DNA of 64,000 bases, taken from positions 1-64,000 of the forward strand of contig QHWT01000055.1 in NCBI GenBank assembly GCA_003222675.1, read 5' to 3'. This document shows, piece by piece, positions 16,822 to 25,870 of this stretch. This DNA is from Acidobacteriota bacterium. Its GTDB lineage: Bacteria; Acidobacteriota; Vicinamibacteria; Vicinamibacterales; 2-12-FULL-66-21. Each line of letters opens with the position of its first letter. Within the stretch, counting starts at the first letter, position 1. Below the pieces are notes generated by a model. The model had not been told where the DNA came from. It saw only the letters and a program-made list of their open reading frames with translations, and ran no database searches. The translations under genes and the position numbers were made by a program.

Positions 16822-17796
16822 CTACAGAACCACGACAATGCGTCCGCGGCGTACCGGCGATTCCACTCGTTCGTGCGCGATGGCCGTCTCCTCGAGCGGA
16901 AAACGCTCGCCGACCTGGAAACCGTTCCATCCGTTGGCAAGGGCCTCGTTCAGAGCGTGCGCCGCGGCGATCTTCGCCTCAGGCGGAAAGTCATCGCTAC
17001 CGACGAAGTACACTCGGATGTTCTTGAACAGAAGCGGCCAGAACGGGATCGTGGGCATATCGGCATCCGTCGCGTACGTCCCAATGGATCCGCCGACGGC
17101 GAGCACCTCCAAATCGGTTGTCACGTTCGCGCCGAACGCCACTTCGATGACATGGTCGACGCCGCGGGGCGCGAGCGTTCGCACGCGGTCGATCAACTCG
17201 GCGCCCACACGCACAACGTGATGCGCGCCGGCACAGCTCGCGATTTCTTCGTCCGCAGATGAACGCACTGTCGCGACGACGGTCGCCCCAGCACGACGAG
17301 CAAGCTGCACGGCGCACTGACCCACCGCACCTGCCGCTCCTTGCACGAGAACCGTGCGGCGTTCCACAGCACCTGCCACGTGAACAGCGCGATGCGCCGT
17401 AATCCCCGGTATCCCGAGACACGCTCCCTGCTCGAACGACACGGCATCGGGAAGAGGAGCAGCTAGCGCGGTGGGCACGACGGTGTACTCGGCTGCAGTG
17501 CCAAACGGCCGATACGACTGCGCGCCGTAACACCACACGCGGCGGCCCAGCCAGTCGTCTGAGACGCCTTCGCCGACTAAGTCGACGATCCCCGCACCGT
17601 CGCTATGCGGAATGACGCGTGGGTACGGCATTCCATAGCCAAAGGTGTTCTGCCGCTTTTTGGTGTCGCCCGGGTTGATGCCGGATGCAGCGATCCGAAT
17701 CCGAACTTCTCCTGGACCCGGACTCGGATCGGGCATGAACCCGACCTTCAGAACCTCTCGGGCTGGACCCTGCTTCTCGTACCACACTGCGCGCAT
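16822..17796 (-). CDS. Quinone oxidoreductase-like medium-chain dehydrogenase
   Basis: This 324-residue zinc-free MDR protein starts MRAVWYEKQGPAREVLKVG. It has the PGDTKKRQ and IPHSDGAGIVD motifs, the cofactor site VQGAAGAVGQCAVQLARRAG and a C-terminal ANGWNGFQVGERFPLEE. It fits NADPH:quinone reductases that protect against electrophiles. The catalytic zinc ligands of true alcohol dehydrogenases are missing. The ATG at 17796 follows AAGGCGG. It is divergent from the ECF sigma operon. Confidence 0.85.
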   Translation of the reverse strand: MRAVWYEKQGPAREVLKVGFMPDPSPGPGEVRIRIAASGINPGDTKKRQNTFGYGMPYPRVIPHSDGAGIVDLVGEGVSDDWLGRRVWCYGAQSYRPFGTAAEYTVVPTALAAPLPDAVSFEQGACLGIPGITAHRAVHVAGAVERRTVLVQGAAGAVGQCAVQLARRAGATVVATVRSSADEEIASCAGAHHVVRVGAELIDRVRTLAPRGVDHVIEVAFGANVTTDLEVLAVGGSIGTYATDADMPTIPFWPLLFKNIRVYFVGSDDFPPEAKIAAAHALNEALANGWNGFQVGERFPLEETAIAHERVESPVRRGRIVVVL

Positions 17797-17979
17797 GTGC
17801 CGCCTTAGACAGTACTCGTTCGTACGTGTCGGCCTCCTCCTCGTTGAAGACCGCAACGAAGATGCTGATCATGCGGCAGTATGGTAACCGGTGGCATGAG
17901 GGAGGTTCGGTGCCGGGTTCCGGCGCCCTCGTACCGACGCCGGTTGTTACCATGCTGCTTTGCCAGGTACATACCCCCT

Positions 17980-18456
17980 GTGGACCTCGAGACGGTGATC
18001 GCGGAGGTCGCGCCCCGCCTCCTGGCGTATGCCACCGGCCGTACCGGGTGCCGAAGCACCGCCGAGGACGTCGCGCAGGACGCCCTCTCCGCCCTTGTGG
18101 TCCGCTGGCGTAGGCTTGGGCCGCCTGAGTCGCCGGAGGCATTCGTGTTCGCGATTGCCAGACGTCGCGCCGCCAGGGCTGCCGCGCGTCGGGCGCTGCT
18201 GATGCCGCTGGACGCGGTTGTCGCGATTCGCTCGGGCGCTTCCGCTATCGACACGTACGAGCGACGGACGGAGCTGCGGGAGGTCATACGGGCGATGGCG
18301 CACCTGCGCAAGTCCGACCGAGATTTACTGCTGCTCCGGGCGGCAGGGGAGCTGCCGCTCGACCAGATCGCGAAGATCACGCGCACGTCCGTTGCAGCGG
18401 TCAAGATGCGGCTGCACCGCGCACGCGCGCGACTGTCGCAGCTGATGCAGGAGTAA
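17980..18456 (+). CDS. ECF-type RNA polymerase sigma factor
   Basis: This protein of about 158 residues has region 2 (STAEDVAQDALSALVVRWRR, SPEAFVFAIARRRAARAAAR) and region 4 (HLRKSDRDLLLLRAAGELPL, then IAKITRTSVAAVKMRLHRARARL). The GTG at 17980 gives the expected sigma-factor start (DLETVIAEVAPRLLAYATG). A longer frame to 17881 adds an unlikely basic leader. The next two genes, at 4 and 2 bases distance, encode a membrane-spanning anti-sigma candidate and a periplasmic STN protein, suggesting control by an envelope signal. Confidence 0.85.
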   Translation: MDLETVIAEVAPRLLAYATGRTGCRSTAEDVAQDALSALVVRWRRLGPPESPEAFVFAIARRRAARAAARRALLMPLDAVVAIRSGASAIDTYERRTELREVIRAMAHLRKSDRDLLLLRAAGELPLDQIAKITRTSVAAVKMRLHRARARLSQLMQE

Positions 18457-18459
18457 GCG

Positions 18460-18837
18460 ATGCATGACGACGATCCGTCAACCGATGTGGACCGACGGCT
18501 TCGGGCCGCGCTGCGGCCCCCGGAGGATCGTGTGCGCGCGCTCATCGCGGGGGCGCTTTCTGCCGGGCCGGACAGTCGCCCACAGCGCAGGAGGCCTCGA
18601 GTAGTTGCCGTCGCGGCCGCTGCGGCGCTCATCGCGCTGGCGGTTGCGCTTCGCTGGGGCACGGCCCCGCCCCCAGCACCGCATAGACGTCGGACGCCGG
18701 CGGACCTGGAGATCTCCGGAACGAGTTCGCTAATCGTGGTGACACGAGCAGACGGCAGTCGATTCGTATTCGGACCGTCGACAGGATCGCCCGTTCGGGG
18801 CGAGTATGTAATCGCGTTTCCGCCATCCGAGAGGTGA
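18460..18837 (+). CDS. Putative single-pass anti-sigma factor
   Basis: This 125-residue protein has a charged cytoplasmic N-terminal part (residues 1-45), one transmembrane helix (VVAVAAAAALIALAVAL) and a short periplasmic domain. No family motif such as ZAS was recognised. Its place directly behind the ECF sigma gene and its topology make an anti-sigma role likely; this is inference from context. Confidence 0.6.
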   Translation: MHDDDPSTDVDRRLRAALRPPEDRVRALIAGALSAGPDSRPQRRRPRVVAVAAAAALIALAVALRWGTAPPPAPHRRRTPADLEISGTSSLIVVTRADGSRFVFGPSTGSPVRGEYVIAFPPSER

Positions 18838-18839
18838 CT

Positions 18840-19484
18840 ATGAGGACACACCACCAGGCACTGGCTGCGGCCGGCTGCGTTCTGTCGTTGATGGCACCCG
18901 CGTCTGCTGCCCAGTCGTCCGCGGCCCAAGCCGATCCCCAACAGCCTCGGACGTCAGTGATCGCAGTAGAGACGAGCCGGCGGCCCGCGGATCCGCTGGA
19001 CACACGCGTTTCGTTTCAGTTCACGAACAGCCCGGCCGGCGACGTGCTCCGCGTGCTGACAAAGGCAGCTGGACTTCAGGTGGAGGTTCCGTCAACGGTG
19101 TTGCTGCCGGTAACGCTCACTCTCTCGAACATTCGTCTACGCGTTGCGCTCGATGCAATCTGCGATACAGCTGCGTGCGGTTGGCGGCGCGACGGCACAA
19201 CCGTCAGGATCACCGCCGCGGAAAACCACCCGGGTTCCGGCCTTCCGCCGACCGTCTCAATTGCCCTCAAGGATGTGGCGGTTCCCGACGTGTTCCGCGC
19301 GCTCGGCACCGCGCTCGGTATCGCCGTTCGTATCGAAGGGCAGGTTGATCGCCCGCCGGCGACCGTGAACTTCACCTCCGCGGATACCCGGACAGTGCTG
19401 ACGTTTCTGTGTCAGTCCGCGAGCTGCACCTGGGAGTTTGACGACGCGGCGCGAGAGCTACGTATTCGCTTCAAGACGCCTTAG
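18840..19484 (+). CDS. Periplasmic protein with two STN/secretin-N-like domains
   Basis: A signal peptide (to about residue 25, ...APASAAQ) is followed by two related domains. The first reads VSFQFTNSPAGDVLRVLTK, then a V-x-L-P-V-T-L-T-L strand pair. The second reads VSIALKDVAVPDVFRALG and VNFTSADTRTVLTFL. Each ends with the same C-x4-C-x-W signature (CDTAACGW and CQSASCTW), probably a disulfide. Such domains occur at the N-terminus of secretins and of TonB receptors, where they contact anti-sigma factors. Here the protein stands alone after the anti-sigma gene. The ATG at 18840 follows GAGAGG. Confidence 0.75.
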   Translation: MRTHHQALAAAGCVLSLMAPASAAQSSAAQADPQQPRTSVIAVETSRRPADPLDTRVSFQFTNSPAGDVLRVLTKAAGLQVEVPSTVLLPVTLTLSNIRLRVALDAICDTAACGWRRDGTTVRITAAENHPGSGLPPTVSIALKDVAVPDVFRALGTALGIAVRIEGQVDRPPATVNFTSADTRTVLTFLCQSASCTWEFDDAARELRIRFKTP

Positions 19485-19873
19485 CTTGGAGAAGTAGCGG
19501 GGTAGACGAAGGCGCGCCGCGAAGTGGGAGCGCCCATTGTGATACGGACTGTGATACGTCGCCCCCAAAAGCTCGATGAACATGGAGGTTTACGGACGCA
19601 CACGGAATGATGAAGTTGGAAAGCCAAGTCGCTCAAAGCGTAGGCGATGACGCGCTTCGGAGCGGCTTGGTGTCGCTCGCACGCTTCGCTTTCCAAGCGT
19701 GTTGATGCGTATGACGATGGGCGTCGTCGGGAATCCACTGCTCCGATGGGCATCCGACAACTCTCTCGATAGCCGAGGGAAGAGCCTGGACGATCATGAT
19801 CTCCGTCGAAACGGGAATTACGCGTCGCGCGAGGAGCGATGCCGCGACCGTGTCTATGCCGTAGCCTGTACGC
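19485..19873. other. Gene-free spacer between STN protein and MFS gene
   Basis: No convincing gene was found here. Around 19537-19572 the sequence TGTGATACGT...CCCAAAAGCTCGA is imperfectly repeated near 38409-38436 (TGTGATACGT...CCCGAAGCTCGA) and in part at 26418. At 19686-19701 a 16-base stretch is identical to the anticodon-arm part of the tRNA-Ser fragment at 26326-26341. These shared words suggest leftovers of mobile or tRNA-linked sequence. Confidence 0.4.
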
Positions 19874-21085
19874 TCAACCATCACGGACGAGAGCCCGCCG
19901 CATCGAGAACATCGCCATGCTCGAGATCGCGGCAGGCATCGCGGCGGCGAGAAAAATCTGATTGGTCGGCCACTGAAGCCGTATGAGCTCCCCGCCGATC
20001 ACCGGCCCGACGATCGCGCCTGCTCGCCCGATTCCCAGTCCCCAGCCAACGCCGGAAGAACGCATCGACGTCGGATAGAACGTCGCGGCCAGCGCGTTGA
20101 TGCCAATCTGGCTTCCGATCACGCACGACCCGGCGACGAAAACCGCTGCAATCAATGCGGCAGCCGACAACCCGGGTTGGCCAATCAATGCGACCGCTCC
20201 ACATGTCACCGTCAATGAGACGATGAGCACGGGAACGAGACCGCGCCGGCCGATCAGCCAGGCGAGCGTGAATGTGCCGATCACGCCGCCGATCTGAAAC
20301 ACAGTCGCAATCAGCACCGCCGCGGAGATCGAATAGCCCGCCTCTCGCACCACCGTCGGCAGCCAGCTTGCGACGAGATGGACGATCAGCAGGTTCATGA
20401 AATTCAGGATCCAGAGCAGAGTGGTCGCCGCTGCGCGTCCCTCTCGAAAGAGATCGCCGAGAGGGACGCCTTTGCGGCTATCCGCCGTTGCGGTGCGGAG
20501 AACCAGGAACGGCATCGATTCCGGCAGCCGCAAGAACATCAGCGCGCCGATGCAGAGCGCCGCGGCACCGCCGACGTAAAACACCGCGGGCCACCCGAAC
20601 CTGGGAATCAGCCAGGCGGACGCGAGACCGCCGGTCATCGCGCCGCCATTCATTCCCAGCGTCGTCATGACCATGATGGTCGTGATTCGTGTTTGCGGTG
20701 AACTGTATTCGCCAGCGAGCGCCGTCACGGTCGGGACGACCGAACCAAAACCGATTCCTGACAGGAAGCGAAGCGCCAGCATGTCCCGCACGGACGCCGC
20801 GCCGGCCACGAACAGCGTGGCAACCGCGAACCACACCGTCGCTCCGATCAACACCGGCCGGCGGCCGATCTTGTCAGCCAGCATGCCGGCCAGCACGGCG
20901 CCGATCGAGAACCCGACGTTCGCGGCGCCGAAGACGGGTCCCAGCGCCGAGTTCGGGATGTTGAGATCCCCCACGATCGCGGGCGCGACGTAGCCCATCG
21001 CCTGCCAGTCGAAGCCGACCATGAACAAGCACGCACCGCACAGGATGAAGGCGCCAACCTGAACGCCGGCGATCGCGGCCATCAT
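19874..21085 (-). CDS. MFS transporter, aromatic acid:proton symporter type
   Basis: This twelve-helix permease of about 403 residues has the AAHS-like signature GFDWQAMGYVAPAI in helix 1 and the MFS loop motif GMLADKIGRRPVLIGATV. A second loop copy occurs as WLIGRRGLVPVLIV. Members import benzoate-, gallate- or hydroxybenzoate-type acids. The start is one of two ATGs (21085 or 21082) behind GGGAGG. It lies 12 bases after the tannase stop, so the operon would release gallate or ferulate outside and import it. Confidence 0.85.
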   Translation of the reverse strand: MMAAIAGVQVGAFILCGACLFMVGFDWQAMGYVAPAIVGDLNIPNSALGPVFGAANVGFSIGAVLAGMLADKIGRRPVLIGATVWFAVATLFVAGAASVRDMLALRFLSGIGFGSVVPTVTALAGEYSSPQTRITTIMVMTTLGMNGGAMTGGLASAWLIPRFGWPAVFYVGGAAALCIGALMFLRLPESMPFLVLRTATADSRKGVPLGDLFREGRAAATTLLWILNFMNLLIVHLVASWLPTVVREAGYSISAAVLIATVFQIGGVIGTFTLAWLIGRRGLVPVLIVSLTVTCGAVALIGQPGLSAAALIAAVFVAGSCVIGSQIGINALAATFYPTSMRSSGVGWGLGIGRAGAIVGPVIGGELIRLQWPTNQIFLAAAMPAAISSMAMFSMRRALVRDG

Positions 21086-21096
21086 GCCTCCCGACA

Positions 21097-22800
21097 CTAT
21101 CTGCGATGTGGTTCGCGCGCTCGACGATTGAGCCCGGCCTGAATCCCATTCGGGCCGACGTGCAGCAACGATCGATCGCCCGGGGAGCAGCGCCAGCTCG
21201 CGGCAACGTAAGGATCGCCGACGCCATCGTAGCGAGCTGTCTCCGGAAACTTGCAGAGCGGCATTGTTCGGACGACTCCGCCGGCGGGATTGTCGTTCAC
21301 ATACTTGGTGGCGACGATCCCCTCGGGTGCGACGCCGTGTTCGACCCAATTTTCGAGCGCGGTGAGCGTGTCGAAGCTGTTGGGCCCAGGTCCACCGCCG
21401 CAATGCAGCTGACCGGGCGCCATGAACAACCGCGCGTGCTCTTCCACGTGACGGTAACCGCCAAATAGTTCGGCCAGATCTTGATAGAACGAGACCGTGC
21501 CAAATGGGGATAGCCCGGGATCGCTGTAACCGTGATATAGGAGCACCTTGTTGCCGCGCCTCAAGTACGGGACCAGTTGTTCCGCGCGATCGGCGTCACC
21601 GAGTCTAGTTCTTTTGTCGTAGAGCCTGGCGGCATCCGTGGCGACGACGCCGTCGGTTTCAGGCCAATTGAGATTGGCATTGAAGTTCGGATCGCGCATC
21701 ACGAAGTACCTGATGCTCGAATCCGCCAGCCGCCAGCTAATCGGTGCCGCCGCACCCCAGGGCTGAGCGGAGACCAGATCCACCGGACGAATCGACTCGG
21801 CCCAAGGCACGAAGCCGCCCGCAGCATTGAGGTCGCTGACCGGTGAGCCTTGCTGCAGCAGCCTGCCGCGATCGTCGTGAACCTCGCGAATGAAGATCGC
21901 GAGCGCGTCCGCCTGCGCCTGCGTCAAGGTCTGCGGAACCAGCCTGTCCGGATCGAAGGAACATCTGGCGGGGTTCTGAATCAGTCCGTCGATGGCGCCA
22001 TCGGCGCCGTCGCAGTTGTCCCTGACAGCGGCATCGATGACCGAAAGCGCGGCAGGTGGAATGAAGGCGGTGAGGAAAGCCTTCGCGTTCTTGTAGGCGG
22101 CCGTGTTTGCGGCCAGGCGATCCATGAGCGGAGCACCGGCGATGATCCCGTCGTAATCCTCCGGGTAACGCGTGGCCTCCACAAGCGCCTGACGTCCACC
22201 GTTCGAACAGCCGTCGAAATACGAATGCTCGATCGAGAACGCGCCATAAAAGCTCTTGACCAGCTCTTTCGTCGCGACGGCGACCTGATGCTGGGCGCGA
22301 TAGAAGAAATCGATCAACGCCGGTGTGTTCGGCACGCCAGGTGAGATCAACGACCAGCTCGCGTCAGTGGGCGCACTCTGGTGGCCGGAATCGGTCGTCA
22401 CGAAGGCGTAGCCCTTACGAAGCGCGCTCGCAAAATCCACGAGGTTCATGGACGGATCCAGGCTGCCGCCGACGCCGCCCGGTCCGCTCGCGAGCAATTT
22501 GTTGTTCCACTGAACGGGCAGTTTGACTCGAAACGTGGCCGCGCCCGGCCCGGCACCTTCACCATCGGTCGCGACCGATCCGATGACGTCGCAGGACTCG
22601 GGATCCAATCCCGCCGCCACCACGTCGGTCGCGGAGCGAATGGTGACGTTCGGGATGTTGAGCGCCGAGAGTGCCGCGACCGTGCATCCCGGCATCACCA
22701 TCGCGCCAGGCGCCGCGGCCCGCAGGCCTTCGTTCGCTGGGCAACCGAAAAGTGTCGCGGCAGCAATCGCCCCGAGCCGGCAGACCAATCTCTTTTTCAT
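21097..22800 (-). CDS. Tannase/feruloyl esterase family protein, secreted
   Basis: This protein of about 567 residues has a signal peptide (KKRLVCRLGAIAAATLFGC; the Cys could be a lipobox). It carries the family's paired-Cys catalytic layout: FDGCSNGGRQALVEATRYP with the nucleophile Ser after Cys, an Asp in YHGYSDPGLSP, and His-Cys in PGQLHCGGG. Such enzymes cleave galloyl or feruloyl esters from plant polyphenols or cell-wall sugars. The ATG at 22800 follows TGGAGG. It is divergent from the STAND regulator at 22904. Confidence 0.9.
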   Translation of the reverse strand: MKKRLVCRLGAIAAATLFGCPANEGLRAAAPGAMVMPGCTVAALSALNIPNVTIRSATDVVAAGLDPESCDVIGSVATDGEGAGPGAATFRVKLPVQWNNKLLASGPGGVGGSLDPSMNLVDFASALRKGYAFVTTDSGHQSAPTDASWSLISPGVPNTPALIDFFYRAQHQVAVATKELVKSFYGAFSIEHSYFDGCSNGGRQALVEATRYPEDYDGIIAGAPLMDRLAANTAAYKNAKAFLTAFIPPAALSVIDAAVRDNCDGADGAIDGLIQNPARCSFDPDRLVPQTLTQAQADALAIFIREVHDDRGRLLQQGSPVSDLNAAGGFVPWAESIRPVDLVSAQPWGAAAPISWRLADSSIRYFVMRDPNFNANLNWPETDGVVATDAARLYDKRTRLGDADRAEQLVPYLRRGNKVLLYHGYSDPGLSPFGTVSFYQDLAELFGGYRHVEEHARLFMAPGQLHCGGGPGPNSFDTLTALENWVEHGVAPEGIVATKYVNDNPAGGVVRTMPLCKFPETARYDGVGDPYVAASWRCSPGDRSLLHVGPNGIQAGLNRRAREPHRR

Positions 22801-22846
22801 GGCAACCTCCACCGGCGAGTCTGGTGGTCCGGCCATTCGCGCGGGA

Positions 22847-22875
22847 GTGACGGCGGGGTGACGGCGGGGTGACGG
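22847..22875. repeat. Tandem GGTGACGGCGG repeats in the divergent promoter region
   Basis: Two and a half copies of a 12-base unit built on GTGACGG lie between the tannase and STAND regulator starts. The position makes an operator for the neighbouring regulator possible, but simple slippage repeats would look the same. Confidence 0.45.
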
Positions 22876-22903
22876 ATGCCGCCGGTCCTATAATGCTGCT
22901 GCC

Positions 22904-25870
22904 ATGGGAGGCGTCAACCCGGACCCGAACTCACAATCGCGTCCAGTCGCGGTCACGAGCCTCATCGCCGCCTCCGTCGAAAAAGTGTTGTGCAGCCGGG
23001 TCTTCAAGACCGCCGGCAGTCTTCGCGACCTTCTGCGGTTTACAGTGCACGAGACCATCTCGGGCCGCGGCGACGAGCTGAAGGAGTACCTGCTGGCCAT
23101 GGCCGTTCTTGGCAAAGAGGACTCGTTCGATCCCAAAGCCGATTCGATCGTCCGTGCCCAGATGCGCAGAGTTCGTGAGCACCTTCGTCAATACTACGCA
23201 ACCGAGGGACGGCACGATCCGATCGTCATCGACATTCCCAAAGGGAGTTACGTGCCGAGGTTCCGGCACGCCGCGGTTGATGGCGCGTTCGTCGTGTCTC
23301 CGGGCGCTGAAGAAAAGCTCATCGTCGGCCGCCAGCAGGAGCTGGCCGATCTGCGATCCGCCTTCGAGTCGGCCGCCGCCGGCCACGGACGGCTGGTCTG
23401 CGTGAGTGGTGAACCGGGCATCGGCAAAACCACCGTCGTCGAATTGTTCCTGCGCGGCCTCGAGCGTTCTGGAACGGATTGTTATGTCGCCCGCGGACGC
23501 TGCTCCGAGCGTCTGGCGGGAAGCGAAGCCTATCTGCCGGTGCTGGAAGCGCTCGACACGTTGCTGCGAGACGCCGACGAATCGGTGTTACGCCTTATGA
23601 GCGCCGCTGCGCCGGCGTGGTACGCGCAGATCGCTCCGCCGGCCGATCATCGCGCCGGAGATCGCGCAGCCGCGGGCAAAGTGCCTTTGCCGGAGCGGCT
23701 GAAGCGAGAGTTCGTGGCGTTCGCGAAGGAAATGTCGGACCGCCGGCCGGTCGTGTTGTTTCTCGACGATGTGCACTGGGCCGATGCGTCCACGGTGGAC
23801 CTCGTGGCGTACGCCGCGGCCCGTTGGGTCTCACAACGGATTCTGATTGTGGCCGCCTATCGTCCCGCCGACTTGTACGCCGCCGATCACCCGTTTGTTC
23901 GCGTCAAGCTCGAGCTGACGGGACATGGCATCTGCGGCGAGATTGCGATGCCGTTTCTGTCGCGCGGCGATGTGGATCGCTATCTCGCGCGGCGATTTCC
24001 CGAGCATCATTTTCCAGCGGAGTTCTCGGCGCGCATCCATGATCGGACGGAAGGGAACCCGCTCTTCATGGCCGATCTCGCGCAGTTTTTGCGCCAGCGC
24101 GGTGTGCTGGCCGAGCAGGCCGGCCGCTGGGTCATGGTCGGTCAGCTGGCGGATGTCGACCGCGAGCTGCCCGAGTCGGTTCGCAGCATGGTCGAGAAGA
24201 AGATCAGTCAGCTGGGAAACGAGGACCGTGCCCTGCTGGTCACGGCCAGCGTCGAGGGCTGCGAGTTCGATTCGGCTGTGCTCTCGGCGGTCCTTGGGAC
24301 GAACGCCGCGGACGTCGAGGAACGGTTGGACGTGCTGGAGTCCATCCATGGTTTGGTGGCCCTCGTTGGCGAGGCGGAGTTACCCGATCGCACCTTCACG
24401 ATGCGATACCGGTTCGTGCACGTGCTCTATCAGAACGCCCTCTACGCGTCGCTGCAGCCGACGCGAAAAGCGTCGCTCAGTACCGCGGTCGCGGAAGCGC
24501 TGTTGGCTCACTACGGCAGCGAGCGCGCCGCGATTGCCTCCGCGCTCGCCATGCTGTTCGAGGCGGCGCGCGATTTCGAGCGCGCGGTCGACTGCTTCCT
24601 CCTCGCCGCGCAGCACGCCGCCCGTTTGTCCGCGAACAAAGAGGCCGTCGTCCTCGCGCGGCGCGGCCTCGGCGCACTGGCGATGTTGCCGGAGACGGGT
24701 CAGCGAGCGCAGCACGAGCTGCGCCTGCAAACCGCGTTGGGGCCGGCATTGATGGCCACCAAAGGGATTGGAGCCGCTGAGGTGGAAACGGTCTACGTTC
24801 GGGCGCAGAACCTGTGTCGACAGGTCGGCGAAACACCACAGCTGTTCACGGTGATGTTTGGTCTCTATCAGTATTGGATAGCGCGCGGGGACTACCAGAC
24901 GTGCCGGGAGTTGGCCGAGCAACTGCTCGCCCTGGCAAACAAGCTCGAAGACCGCGCATTTCTGCTGCTCGCCCACAATTCGCTCGGAAACACGCTCTGG
25001 CTGACCGGCGACATCGTGGGCTCCATCGCACACAACGAACAAGCAATCGCCATTTACGATCGCCGTCAGCATCACGCGCTGGCCACTCTGTATAGCGGGT
25101 GGGACCCGGGAGTGGCGTGCCGCTATGGGCTGGCGAAGAATCTCTGGATTGTTGGTTACCCGGATCGGGCCGTCCGGACGGGCGACGAAGCGATTGCGCT
25201 GGCGCGCGAAATCGATCATGCCTACAGCGAAGTGTGCGCGCTGGTCTTCAGTGCCCTGCTTCACCAGCATCGTCGGGACGCGCGGCGGACTCGTCAGCAA
25301 GCGGAGGCCGCTATTGCACTCGCTACGAACATGGATCTGCCGACCTGGTTACCATGGGCCACCGCGTTGCGGGCCTGGGCGTTGGTCGAGCTGGGCCAGG
25401 CCGGCGAAGGGATCGGCCAATTGCGCGAAGCGATTGCTCGCTGGAAGACGGCGACCGCAGGATGCCTGGTGCCGTATTTCCTGGCCTTGCTGGCCGAAGC
25501 TTGCGCGGCGACTGGAGACACCGAGGAGGCGCGCACCGCAATCGCCGAAGCGCTCGCCGTCACCGAGCGGACGCACGAAGGATATATGGAGGCGGAACTG
25601 CATCGGCTTAACGGCGAGTTACAGATCGACGCCGCCGCAGCCGAAGCGTGTTTCCACCAGGGCATCATGATTGCGCGCCGCCAGAACGCCAAATCGTTCG
25701 AATTGCGCGCCGCGATCAGTCTGAGCCGACTGTATCGGAAGCAAGGCAAGCACGCCGCGGCGCGCGACACATTGGGGCCGATCTGCGCGTGGTTCACCGA
25801 AGGGTTCGACACCGCCGACTTGAAAGAGGCCGGCGCGCTCCTCGAGATCCTCCGCGCCGACCACCGCTGA
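22904..25870 (+). CDS. STAND-type ATPase regulator with TPR repeats
   Basis: This 988-residue protein has an N-terminal domain of about 130 residues (GSLRDLLRFTVHETISGRGD, FDPKADSIVRAQMRRVREHL, IDIPKGSYVPRF) known from acidobacterial regulators and probably a winged-helix DNA-binding unit. An AAA/NACHT-like ATPase follows (Walker A GEPGIGKTTVVE, Walker B VVLFLDDVHWADAS), then a long alpha-helical TPR region (about 560-980). It resembles MalT/AfsR-like regulators that bind a ligand through the repeats. Divergent placement next to the tannase-MFS operon suggests it controls polyphenol-ester use. Confidence 0.8.
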   Translation: MGGVNPDPNSQSRPVAVTSLIAASVEKVLCSRVFKTAGSLRDLLRFTVHETISGRGDELKEYLLAMAVLGKEDSFDPKADSIVRAQMRRVREHLRQYYATEGRHDPIVIDIPKGSYVPRFRHAAVDGAFVVSPGAEEKLIVGRQQELADLRSAFESAAAGHGRLVCVSGEPGIGKTTVVELFLRGLERSGTDCYVARGRCSERLAGSEAYLPVLEALDTLLRDADESVLRLMSAAAPAWYAQIAPPADHRAGDRAAAGKVPLPERLKREFVAFAKEMSDRRPVVLFLDDVHWADASTVDLVAYAAARWVSQRILIVAAYRPADLYAADHPFVRVKLELTGHGICGEIAMPFLSRGDVDRYLARRFPEHHFPAEFSARIHDRTEGNPLFMADLAQFLRQRGVLAEQAGRWVMVGQLADVDRELPESVRSMVEKKISQLGNEDRALLVTASVEGCEFDSAVLSAVLGTNAADVEERLDVLESIHGLVALVGEAELPDRTFTMRYRFVHVLYQNALYASLQPTRKASLSTAVAEALLAHYGSERAAIASALAMLFEAARDFERAVDCFLLAAQHAARLSANKEAVVLARRGLGALAMLPETGQRAQHELRLQTALGPALMATKGIGAAEVETVYVRAQNLCRQVGETPQLFTVMFGLYQYWIARGDYQTCRELAEQLLALANKLEDRAFLLLAHNSLGNTLWLTGDIVGSIAHNEQAIAIYDRRQHHALATLYSGWDPGVACRYGLAKNLWIVGYPDRAVRTGDEAIALAREIDHAYSEVCALVFSALLHQHRRDARRTRQQAEAAIALATNMDLPTWLPWATALRAWALVELGQAGEGIGQLREAIARWKTATAGCLVPYFLALLAEACAATGDTEEARTAIAEALAVTERTHEGYMEAELHRLNGELQIDAAAAEACFHQGIMIARRQNAKSFELRAAISLSRLYRKQGKHAAARDTLGPICAWFTEGFDTADLKEAGALLEILRADHR

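Noticed and set aside
19633-19884. Minus-strand 83-residue frame as a small gene
   Set aside because: It has no ribosome site and no similarity that I recognise, and lies in a spacer with repeat words.
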